DNA of 63,801 bases from positions 1-63,801 of the forward strand of contig JAUNNI010000010.1 of assembly GCA_030531555.1 (NCBI GenBank). Reading direction: 5' to 3'. Below, piece after piece: positions 47,107-54,649 of the stretch. Each line of letters begins with the position of its first letter. The first letter of the stretch is position 1. This DNA is from Eubacteriales bacterium (GTDB taxonomy: Bacteria > Bacillota > Clostridia > Lachnospirales > Lachnospiraceae). The notes beneath the pieces are model-generated. The model saw nothing but the letters and a program-made list of their open reading frames with translations. It ran no database searches and was not told the origin of the DNA. A program made the position numbers and the translations under genes.

Positions 47107-48486
47107 ATGTACACAGTTCAGTTCGATCATCCGATTCATGTTCATTTTATGGGAATCGGTGGAATCAGCATGAGTGGCCTTGCTGAAATTTTATTAAAAA
47201 GACATTTTACAATCAGTGGCTCCGATATGAGAGAATCCGAGATGACAAACCATCTTTCCTCCATCGGGGCAAATGTTATGATTGGCCAAAAAGCATCCAA
47301 CATTACCGACGATATTGACTTAGTCGTTTACACTGCTGCCATCCGTGAAGACAATGAAGAATTCGCAGCGGCAAAAGCAAAAGGACTTCCTATGATGACC
47401 CGTGCCACATTACTTGGTCAGATTATGTCCAACTATCTTCGTTCCATCGCTGTTGCAGGAACCCATGGAAAAACTACAACAACTTCCATGATGTCCCACA
47501 TCCTTCTTGAGGCAGCAACCGATCCTACTATCAGCGTTGGTGGTATCCTTGATCTCATTAAAGGAAACATTCTTGTTGGGAAATCCGATGTTTTCTTAAC
47601 TGAAGCCTGCGAATACACCAACAGTTTCTTAGAATTCTTCCCGCTGTATTCCATCATTTTAAATGTGGAAGAAGACCACATGGATTTCTTCAAAGATATC
47701 GATGATATCAAGAATTCCTTCCATAAATTCGCTTCCCAAACAGCAGAAGATGGTCTCATTATCATCAATGGTGACATGGAACATACTGATGACATCCTTT
47801 CTGGCTTAACTCAGAAATCTGTTACTTTCGGTTTAAAAGAAGGCAACAATTACACTGCCAAAGACATCTCCTATGATGATAATGGAAATGTCTCCTACAC
47901 TCTCTATGTGGATAGCGAAAAAAAATACCGTGTCATCCTTTCCGTAAAGGGAGAACACAATGTGCTCAATTCTCTTTCTGCCATTGCATGTTCAGAAGCC
48001 ATGGGCTTAGAGAAAGATGCCATCTTACGTGGCCTTGCTTCCTTTGGTGGAACCAAACGTCGCTTCGAATACAAAGGTTCCTTAAAAGGTGTTACTGTAA
48101 TTGATGACTACGCTCACCATCCAACAGAAATCGCTGCTACCATCACAGCAGCTCAAAAATATCCTCATGATGATTTATGGATCGTATTCCAGCCACATAC
48201 CTACACAAGAACCGCTGCCTTCTTAGAAGACTTCGCTAAAGTGCTCTGCGCTGCAGACCACGTGGTTCTCGCCGATATCTATGCGGCCAGAGAGCCAGAC
48301 ACCGGCTTAGTATCCTCCATGGACATCGTAAATCTCATGAAAGAAGCTGGCGCAGATGTATACCACTTCCCAAGCTTCGATGAAATTGAAAACTTCCTTC
48401 TCACCGTATTAAAAGGTAACGATCTCTTAATCACTATGGGTGCCGGAGACGTTGTAAAAATCGGGGAAGAACTTCTTAATATGTAA
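47107..48486 (+). CDS. murC: UDP-N-acetylmuramate-L-alanine ligase
   Basis: A 459-residue Mur ligase catalysing addition of L-Ala to UDP-MurNAc. Three domains: the UDP-binding Rossmann part (HFMGIGGISMSGLAEIL at 13-29), the ATPase with P-loop GTHGKTTTTSMM near 118, and a C-terminal domain including DDYAHHPTEI near 337. AAAAGGAG precedes the start. Transcribed alone from its own promoter, with a terminator directly after. Confidence 0.97.
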   Translation: MYTVQFDHPIHVHFMGIGGISMSGLAEILLKRHFTISGSDMRESEMTNHLSSIGANVMIGQKASNITDDIDLVVYTAAIREDNEEFAAAKAKGLPMMTRATLLGQIMSNYLRSIAVAGTHGKTTTTSMMSHILLEAATDPTISVGGILDLIKGNILVGKSDVFLTEACEYTNSFLEFFPLYSIILNVEEDHMDFFKDIDDIKNSFHKFASQTAEDGLIIINGDMEHTDDILSGLTQKSVTFGLKEGNNYTAKDISYDDNGNVSYTLYVDSEKKYRVILSVKGEHNVLNSLSAIACSEAMGLEKDAILRGLASFGGTKRRFEYKGSLKGVTVIDDYAHHPTEIAATITAAQKYPHDDLWIVFQPHTYTRTAAFLEDFAKVLCAADHVVLADIYAAREPDTGLVSSMDIVNLMKEAGADVYHFPSFDEIENFLLTVLKGNDLLITMGAGDVVKIGEELLNM

Positions 48487-48493
48487 AAGTTTT

Positions 48494-48529
48494 AAAACGC
48501 CCACTGCCTCTTGGCAGCTTGGGCGTTTT
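48494..48529 (+). terminator. murC terminator
   Basis: AAAACGCCCA/TGGGCGTTTT with inner CTGCC/GGCAG, ending in T. Confidence 0.85.
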
Positions 48530-48610
48530 GATTACTTTTCTCCTCTCTCCGACCACTTCTCCCGGCGGCTTGGGCGTTCTGATCGCATTTCTCCTCTCCT
48601 CGACCATTCC
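48513..48610. repeat. Degenerate tandem repeat overlapping the murC terminator
   Basis: Two units about 45 bases long at 48513-48559 and 48564-48610 (period 51) share GGC-x-GCTTGGGCGTT, TTTCTCCTCTC and CGACCA. They differ at roughly one position in five. The first unit includes the right arm of the terminator. The 248-base gap between murC and the kinase gene holds nothing else except the dispersed repeat at its right end. Confidence 0.65.
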
Positions 48611-48683
48611 GTGGCCATGCCTCTTTCCTGTTTGGGTGAATTCAAAAAAAATGACAAAGGATCCTTTCAGATTCTCTGCCATT

Positions 48684-48739
48684 TTCGTATTGTTTTATGA
48701 TTTTCGGGACATTCAAGGGCCCTCACAGAACCGCCTACA
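48684..48739. repeat. Dispersed repeat, copy A
   Basis: TTCG...TTTTAT...ATTTTC-GG-x-CATTC-x-A-GGCC...CCGCCTACA. About four fifths of positions match copy B at 54593-54647. Both lie across the 3' end of a minus-strand gene. Confidence 0.6.
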
Positions 48740-50297
48740 TAGATAACTCTCTAATCTGAGTCAACGTATCAAATGCCTCTTTCATGTCAATTTTAATTAA
48801 TTTATTCTGAATATTATAAATATTACGATAATATTTAGTATTTTCTTCCTTTGGCTGGTAAACCTTCTTCGTCTCTAGCCAGCTATCAAAACTTTCGCTT
48901 AAATTCTCAATATCTCCAACTGCATAAGCTGCGGTTACAATATTGGTCATGACAGCGCCGCCTGCTTTTTTCAAAGTGACAACCTCGCTATTTAACATAT
49001 CGGATTTAATCTGATTCCAAAGGTCACTACGGCTACCACCTTCGGTGATAGTGATATGATCAAGATTAACGCCCGCTGCACGATAGATATCGGTTACGCC
49101 GATGTAATCATAGCCAATCGCTTCTAAGACCGCACGCCACATCGTTGCCTGGTCTGTGTCAGTGGTAACGTTTAAGAAAGCACCACTGGCATTGGCAATG
49201 TCACCATTTCCTAAAGTAAGATATGGGAGAAAAAGTACACCGTTTGAACCAACTGGAACCTTGGAAGCAAGGTCAGATAAGATATCATAATAGTCCCCGT
49301 TGTCAGCCTGGTCGCAAACATTATCACGATACCAGCGAAGAGATAAACCACCAGTGCGGATAAATCCCCAATAGAAATAAGTATTTTCCATTGTTCCACT
49401 GTTGAAGATTAAACCGGATTCTGGAGTGGAGAGCTCTGGCTTAATACCATCTGTGGACACGCAGAACATGGCACAGGTTCCTGCAACATCTGCTGCCATA
49501 TTAGGACCAGTGAGACCACAGCCAATCATAGACTGCATGGTATCTCCAGCGCCTGCACAGATTGGGGTTCCTTCCATGAGACCAGTGAATTCTGCCATTT
49601 CTTTGGTCAATCTACCGATGATATCCCATGGCTTCACAATCTTTGGCATATAAGAAATATCGATGCCAAGAATATCAAGCTGTTCCTTGGACCATTCTTT
49701 TTTATATACATCATAACCTAAACCCCATCCAGACATGGCACCCCAGTCAATGAATGCATCTTCTGCTTTTAATCCAGCAAGACGGGAAAGAACATATGGA
49801 GCATTATGCATGAATTTCTTACCATTTTTACAGAATTCTTCATGGTTAGCAAAAAACCATCTTGCAAACATGGCTGGAAACATACAGTTTGGAATCGCAT
49901 TCCCTGTTTCCCTTGCCCATATATCATAATTTTTCGCTGTAAGCATCTCAACATCTTCCTGGGTACGGGAATCCAGATAATTAATATACGGTGTAATAGC
50001 CTGTCCATTTTCATCAACACCAACGATACCACAGATAATACCATCTCCAAAAATAGCGCGAATCTCAGATGAATCCACCCCTTTGCTTTTAGCTTCTGCC
50101 ACACAGTCACGAATTCCTTTTTTTACGGCATCCAGATATTCATCGGCATTCATCTCTACCCAGCCTGGCTGTGGATAATAAAGATAAGTTGGATAATTGC
50201 TCTCAGCGATACATTCCATTTCAAGATTATAGATGACTACTTTTACGCTCTGTGTACCGGCATCAAAACCGATATAATACTTTCCTTTTTCATTCAT
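48735..50297 (-). CDS. FGGY-family carbohydrate kinase, under FMN-riboswitch control
   Basis: A 520-residue sugar kinase with the ATPase fold of xylulokinase/glycerol kinase. Visible are YYIGFDAGTQSVKVVIYN at the N-terminus (phosphate-binding loop), CAGAGDTMQSMIGCG near 255 and ITEGGSRSDLWNQIKSD near 425. Substrate specificity (xylulose, ribulose, erythritol or other) cannot be fixed. ATG 50297 is chosen, with GGAAG upstream. The 5' leader contains an FMN aptamer and an intrinsic terminator, an unusual control for a sugar kinase. If it makes D-ribulose-5-phosphate, it would feed riboflavin synthesis, a hypothesis consistent with that control. Confidence 0.88.
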   Translation of the reverse strand: MNEKGKYYIGFDAGTQSVKVVIYNLEMECIAESNYPTYLYYPQPGWVEMNADEYLDAVKKGIRDCVAEAKSKGVDSSEIRAIFGDGIICGIVGVDENGQAITPYINYLDSRTQEDVEMLTAKNYDIWARETGNAIPNCMFPAMFARWFFANHEEFCKNGKKFMHNAPYVLSRLAGLKAEDAFIDWGAMSGWGLGYDVYKKEWSKEQLDILGIDISYMPKIVKPWDIIGRLTKEMAEFTGLMEGTPICAGAGDTMQSMIGCGLTGPNMAADVAGTCAMFCVSTDGIKPELSTPESGLIFNSGTMENTYFYWGFIRTGGLSLRWYRDNVCDQADNGDYYDILSDLASKVPVGSNGVLFLPYLTLGNGDIANASGAFLNVTTDTDQATMWRAVLEAIGYDYIGVTDIYRAAGVNLDHITITEGGSRSDLWNQIKSDMLNSEVVTLKKAGGAVMTNIVTAAYAVGDIENLSESFDSWLETKKVYQPKEENTKYYRNIYNIQNKLIKIDMKEAFDTLTQIRELSM

Positions 50298-50351
50298 AGT
50301 AAGACTTCCTTTCATTATGTACAAATTTTATGATTGTAGAAAAATCTTCTT

Positions 50352-50389
50352 GAAAAAAAGAAAAGCCCCGAGTGACTAACTCAGGGCTT
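50352..50389 (-). terminator. Intrinsic terminator of the FMN riboswitch
   Basis: AAGCCCTGAGT pairs with ACTCGGGGCTT (minus strand), followed by a T-rich run. It sits between the aptamer and the kinase start. A second, stronger hairpin (ATCACAT/ACAGAAAC with its complement, 50446-50515) lies between aptamer and terminator. Confidence 0.82.
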
Positions 50390-50537
50390 ATAAATCATAT
50401 AATATGTAAATAATAAAAATCTCTTCCATCTCAGAAAATCGTTCCATCACATTCACAGAAACTCTTCATAATGAAATCTCATTCTTAGAGTATAAAACCG
50501 TTTCTGTCATGTGATTCTTTATCATTTACGTATCATA

Positions 50538-50660
50538 ACTCCTCTACCATCCGGACTATACCGTCGGCTCCAGAATCGCACTGGATCATGCCATAAGGCT
50601 CGCGGGCTTATACACAAAGTACACACCGCCGGTCAGGAATCTCACCCTGCCCCGAAGACT
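50538..50660 (-). promoter_or_regulatory. FMN riboswitch (RFN element)
   Basis: The minus strand contains the conserved RFN blocks in order: CGGGGCAGGGTGAGATTCC, GACCGGCGGT, AGCCCGCGAGC, CCGACGGTATAGTCCGGATG and GAGGAG. This is the six-stem FMN aptamer. It precedes a terminator and an FGGY kinase gene, not the usual ribU or rib operon. FMN binding is expected to switch transcription off. Confidence 0.95.
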
Positions 50661-50679
50661 TATTCTACTAACAAGAAAT

Positions 50680-50708
50680 ATTATACTCCTCCTCCTACTA
50701 TCATACAA
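50680..50708 (-). promoter_or_regulatory. Promoter of the FMN riboswitch transcript
   Basis: TTGTAT, 17 bases, TATAAT on the minus strand, placing the start just before the aptamer. Confidence 0.6.
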
Positions 50709-50807
50709 GATATTTTTTCCAAAATCTTCCCGTATTTAACAGATATTATCGCTTTTTCTATGTGAATATCCTTATAAATATTTATTCATAAGAAAGAGTT
50801 ATCCCAT

Positions 50808-51058
50808 GTATCCACAAATTTTTGGGGACTTCTGTGCCTTTTTTTTGAAGAAAATATAATTTCCACGATTCGTTCAATGATTGTCCACACAAAATCTTGT
50901 GATTTTTCCCACTATATATTGAATAATTATCCCTTTTCATTTCTAAAAAAGCCCTATATCTATGATTTGCGCAAAACTATCCACAAACTTATCCACATTA
51001 TCCACATTTTCCTGACCTTGTGGAATTCCCATAGTTATCCACACTCATCTGTGGATAA
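50808..51058. promoter_or_regulatory. Cluster of DnaA boxes upstream of dnaD-dnaI
   Basis: Four exact TTATCCACA boxes lie within 70 bases: 50989-50997, 50998-51006, 51035-51043 (plus strand) and 51050-51058 (minus strand). Three more differ at one position: 50808-50816, 50881-50889 and 50977-50985. The cluster is followed by AT-rich sequence and the dnaD start at 51134. It may be a DnaA-controlled promoter of replication genes, a DnaA-titration site or, less likely, an origin. Confidence 0.85.
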
Positions 51059-51133
51059 GCATGTCTTTCCAAAACTATGATTTTTTTAAGTTCTATGGTA
51101 TAGTATTTAATGCCGAAAGGAAGGTAATATACT

Positions 51134-52156
51134 ATGAATCCCTTAAAATTCACAAATAATATACAATCCGGCATCACAGTGATTTCCAACGAATTCATTG
51201 ATCAGTATATGGGAAAAGCAGATGGCGAATTTGTGAAGATCTATCTTCTCATGCTCCGTCTGATGAACCAGGGTAGCTACAAAGGTCCGGAACAGCTTGC
51301 TGACGTGCTTGATCTTACACAGAAGGATGTTCTTCGCGCCTTGAAATACTGGGAAAAAGAAGGACTTTTGACAAGCTCATCTTCTGAGTTAGAGAGAACG
51401 GCAGAAGAAAAGACATCCACAAAAGAAACTATGGAAGCTATCAATCCTGATATTGCCATCACAGTACCAGCGGTTCCTGATAAGATCGAGATTACACCAA
51501 AAGAATTAAGCAATTCCATTGATCAGACAGATCTTGGTCAAATCATTTACATGGCTGAAGCCTACATCGGACGTCCTCTGTCTCATAAAGAGCTGATCAG
51601 TTTCTATTACATGGAAAACCAGCTTCATTTTCCACAAGATCTTTTGGAGTATCTGGTAGAATACTGTGTAACAAAAGGAAAAAAGAGTGTTCGTTACATG
51701 GAAAGTGTTGCCATCAACTGGTATCAGCAACGGATTGATACCGTAAAAAAAGCGAAGGAGCAATCCGCCGCTTACACACAAAATGTATTTCCGGTTATGA
51801 AAGCATTTGGTATATCTGGCAGAAACCCAGCTCCATCGGAACTTGAATTTATCAACAAATGGAATGAGATGGGCTTTGACACTTCCATATTAGAGGAAGC
51901 CTGCAATCGTACCATGCTCAGCACCCATCAGGCTAGTTTTCCATATGCCAATCGTATTTTAGAAGAATGGAAGAAACAAGGTGTGCGTACTTTGGATGAT
52001 ATCCATGCCCTTGACCAGAATTTTCACGCTTCCAAACCAGCAAATGGAAATGGAATACCAGACCCCAAAAAAGCATCCAACAATGCTTTCCATAACTTTG
52101 AACAACGTTCCTATGACTATGATGATTTAGAAGCCCGCCTTCATAATCTTTCGTAG
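51134..52156 (+). CDS. dnaD: DnaD-domain replication initiation protein
   Basis: A 340-residue protein of the DnaD/DnaB type, which remodels origin DNA and helps load the helicase. The N-terminal winged helix spans about 10-85 (GPEQLADVLDLTQKDVLRAL), then a linker rich in Thr/Pro, and a DnaD domain (about 140-210, with MEAYIGRPLS-like start). A second DnaD-like unit (FGISGRNPAPSELEFINKW near 228) carries the usual YxxxIxxxW-like end NRILEEWKKQG. GGAAGG precedes the start. First gene of an operon with the helicase loader and prs, directly downstream of the DnaA boxes. Confidence 0.9.
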   Translation: MNPLKFTNNIQSGITVISNEFIDQYMGKADGEFVKIYLLMLRLMNQGSYKGPEQLADVLDLTQKDVLRALKYWEKEGLLTSSSSELERTAEEKTSTKETMEAINPDIAITVPAVPDKIEITPKELSNSIDQTDLGQIIYMAEAYIGRPLSHKELISFYYMENQLHFPQDLLEYLVEYCVTKGKKSVRYMESVAINWYQQRIDTVKKAKEQSAAYTQNVFPVMKAFGISGRNPAPSELEFINKWNEMGFDTSILEEACNRTMLSTHQASFPYANRILEEWKKQGVRTLDDIHALDQNFHASKPANGNGIPDPKKASNNAFHNFEQRSYDYDDLEARLHNLS

Positions 52157-52173
52157 CAGGAAGGAGAATATGC

Positions 52174-53169
52174 ATGGGAGTAACATCCACCCAATACAGA
52201 GAAATTCTAAATGAATACGATCAGATTCGTAGAGACAATGAATTGATACAGCAGAATCGTCAGGAGGAAATCTACGAAAAGATTCCTGACATCCAGACCA
52301 TCAATGAAACCATTGCCTCCGAATCCATAAAAGCAGCCAAATCCATGCTCTTTCATCCGGAATCTAAGGAACAGCCCGCACTCCATGATAAAATAGTGTC
52401 TCTGACCCGACAAAAAAGAGAGTTGTTGATTCGCGGAGGCTATCCGGCAGATTATTTGGATCCCATCTATCGATGCAGCTACTGCAAAGATACCGGTTAT
52501 GTTCAACAGGACCGATGTTTCTGCTTTGAAAACAAAATCCGAAACATTCTTTTTGAACAGTCCAATCTTACCGAAGCCATCAAAGAACATAATTTTGACA
52601 CTTTCCAGATTCGTTATTATTCCAATGAGATCCCTGCAGGAGCTAAGCTGTCCCCAAGACAAAATATGTATAAGGTTCTTGACCTTTGCAAGGAATACCT
52701 GAAAACATTCTCCAGCAAGCCCGGGCAAAATCTTCTGATTCATGGCAATGCCGGGGTGGGCAAGACATTTCTTTCTACCTGTCTTGCTGCAGAAGCGATT
52801 AAAGCAGGTCATAGCGTTCTCTATCTCACGTCCTACCAGCTTTTTGAGCAATTGGCAGAATACACATTCCACCGTGAGAAAAATCAAGAGAATCCCCGTC
52901 CACTTTTGATGGATACGGACCTTTTGATCATTGATGACCTGGGAACAGAAATGAATAATTCTTTCATTAATTCTGAACTTTTTCTCTGCATTAATGAGCG
53001 TATTCTAAACAAAAAATCAACAATTATTAACACGAATTTTTCCTTAAAGCAAATAAATCAGACCTATACTGAAAGAATTTCGTCTAGATTGATACAGTTT
53101 TATACAATTCTACACATTTACGGAGAAGATATTCGCATAAAAAAGGCATTTTCGACCATTGACGAATGA
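52174..53169 (+). CDS. Replicative helicase loader (DnaI/DnaC-type AAA+ ATPase)
   Basis: A 331-residue AAA+ protein that loads replicative helicase. It has an N-terminal helicase-binding part, a zinc-binding motif CSYCKDTGYVQQDRCFC near 98-114 as in DnaI, then Walker A GNAGVGKTFLS near 194, Walker B LLIIDDLG near 255 and arginine-finger region ERISSRL near 303. It starts 17 bases after dnaD, a natural pairing in helicase loading. Its stop overlaps an in-frame extension of prs. Confidence 0.93.
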   Translation: MGVTSTQYREILNEYDQIRRDNELIQQNRQEEIYEKIPDIQTINETIASESIKAAKSMLFHPESKEQPALHDKIVSLTRQKRELLIRGGYPADYLDPIYRCSYCKDTGYVQQDRCFCFENKIRNILFEQSNLTEAIKEHNFDTFQIRYYSNEIPAGAKLSPRQNMYKVLDLCKEYLKTFSSKPGQNLLIHGNAGVGKTFLSTCLAAEAIKAGHSVLYLTSYQLFEQLAEYTFHREKNQENPRPLLMDTDLLIIDDLGTEMNNSFINSELFLCINERILNKKSTIINTNFSLKQINQTYTERISSRLIQFYTILHIYGEDIRIKKAFSTIDE

Positions 53170-53245
53170 TGCTAAAAAGTGTTATAAAAAGTTTGATAAG
53201 ACTTACTATATTAAAGATAAATCCATAAAGGAGTATATTTTCAAC

Positions 53246-54430
53246 ATGAAAACAGTCGATAATAAATTTAATTCAATCCCTTCAGGTAAACTTGGTATCA
53301 TCGTTCATCCTAGCTGTGAAAAGCTTGGTAATATGATTGATAAATACATCGTTGATTGGCGTAAGAACCGTGAGACATCTGAGAGCGAAGCCATTCATTT
53401 CCAGGATTATGCACGCGATACATTCATCATCAAATGTACATGTTCCCGTTTTGGTACCGGTGAAGCAAAAGCTCTTCTTCACAGCTCTGTTCGTGGCGCT
53501 GATCTTTATATTTTAGCAGACGTATTAAACTATAGCTTACAGTATAAAGTATGTGGTCACATGAACCACATGTCTCCTGATGATATTTATGCTGATATTA
53601 AACGTATCATTGCAGCAGCTTCCGGTAAACCAAGAAGCATCACTGTAATCATGCCTTTCCTTTATGAAAGCCGCCAGCATAAGAGAAGCTCCCGTGAATC
53701 CTTAGACTGTGCATTCGCATTACAGGAACTTGCCAACATCGGTGTTGACAACATCCTCACTTTCGATGCTCATGATCCACGTGTACAGAACGCAATTCCA
53801 TTAAAAGGTTTTGATAATGTAATGCCTACATACCAGTTCTTAAAAGCTCTTCTTCACAATATGCATGATCTTCACATCGACAATGATCATCTCATGGTAA
53901 TCAGCCCGGATGAAGGTGCTATGAACCGTGCTATGTACTTTGCAAACGTGCTTGGCGTAGACATCGGTATGTTCTACAAACGTCGTGATTACTCTGTAGT
54001 TGTAAATGGACGTAACCCTATCGTTGCTCACGAATTCCTCGGTGCTTCTGTAGAAGGAAAAGACGTTTTAATCATCGATGATATGATTTCCTCCGGTGAA
54101 AGTATGCTTGACGTAGCAAGAGAATTAAAACGCAGAAAAGCAAACCGTGTAATCTGCATCTCCACATTTGGTATGTTCACAAATGGACTTGATTCTTTTG
54201 ATCAGGCATTTAAAGATGGTACTATCTATCGTGTTACTACAACAAACAGTACTTACCAGACTCCAGAATTATTAGAAAGAGAATGGTATATCAGCACTGA
54301 TGTATCCAAATATATCGCATTATTAATTGACTCCATGAACCATGGTGCATCCATCTCCCGTATTCTTAATCCACACGATCGTATTAAAAATCGTCTTGCA
54401 GAATACGAACAGTTCCATGATATTCAGTAA
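53246..54430 (+). CDS. prs: Ribose-phosphate pyrophosphokinase, long variant
   Basis: A 394-residue PRPP synthetase, longer than the usual about 315. It makes PRPP for nucleotides, His and Trp. The flexible-loop equivalent is YESRQHKRSSRES (about 162-174). TFDAHDPRVQNAIP follows near 195, and the PRPP-binding loop is VLIIDDMISSGES near 280, which differs from the classical DDIIDTAGT. The N-terminal about 45 residues and a longer C-terminus account for the extra length. ATG 53246 with AAAGGAG upstream is preferred to an in-frame ATG at 53159 inside dnaI. Last in the dnaD-dnaI-prs run. Confidence 0.9.
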   Translation: MKTVDNKFNSIPSGKLGIIVHPSCEKLGNMIDKYIVDWRKNRETSESEAIHFQDYARDTFIIKCTCSRFGTGEAKALLHSSVRGADLYILADVLNYSLQYKVCGHMNHMSPDDIYADIKRIIAAASGKPRSITVIMPFLYESRQHKRSSRESLDCAFALQELANIGVDNILTFDAHDPRVQNAIPLKGFDNVMPTYQFLKALLHNMHDLHIDNDHLMVISPDEGAMNRAMYFANVLGVDIGMFYKRRDYSVVVNGRNPIVAHEFLGASVEGKDVLIIDDMISSGESMLDVARELKRRKANRVICISTFGMFTNGLDSFDQAFKDGTIYRVTTTNSTYQTPELLEREWYISTDVSKYIALLIDSMNHGASISRILNPHDRIKNRLAEYEQFHDIQ

Positions 54431-54477
54431 TTGAAGATAAGATAATTTCTTTCCTTTAGAGGCTGTCACGCTATAGC

Positions 54478-54566
54478 AATGTCATTAATTTAAGATAACC
54501 TATTAGGAATCTCATATCAACATATGGTATGGGGTTCCTAATAGGTTATCTTAAATTAATGACATT
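54478..54566. repeat. Perfect 32-bp inverted repeat between convergent genes
   Basis: Arms 54478-54509 and 54535-54566 are exact reverse complements with a 25-base loop. The pairing continues imperfectly outward (GGCTGTCAC with GTGGCAACC). No long T-run follows, so this is more than an ordinary terminator. It could be a small non-autonomous mobile element that also terminates prs (plus) and the symporter gene (minus). Confidence 0.85.
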
Positions 54567-54592
54567 GGACCATAAGATGTGGCAACCCCTTT

Positions 54593-54647
54593 TTCGGATT
54601 ATTTTATACAATTTTCAGGTCATTCGAAGGCCGCCTAGCCGCCTACA
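54593..54647. repeat. Dispersed repeat, copy B
   Basis: Matches copy A (48684-48739) through ATTTTC-GG-x-CATTC-x-A-GGCC and CCGCCTACA. It lies directly after the symporter stop codon on the minus strand. Confidence 0.6.
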
Positions 54648-54649
54648 AT

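Noticed and set aside
48476-48682. 68-codon minus-strand frame with internal repeats after murC
   Set aside because: It covers the murC terminator and the degenerate tandem repeat, lacks a ribosome site, and its protein repeats simply mirror the DNA repeat.
50808-51058. Chromosomal replication origin
   Set aside because: The DnaA-box density fits, but dnaA, dnaN, recF and rpmH are absent and gene strands do not switch as expected at an origin. It is kept as a regulatory or titration site.
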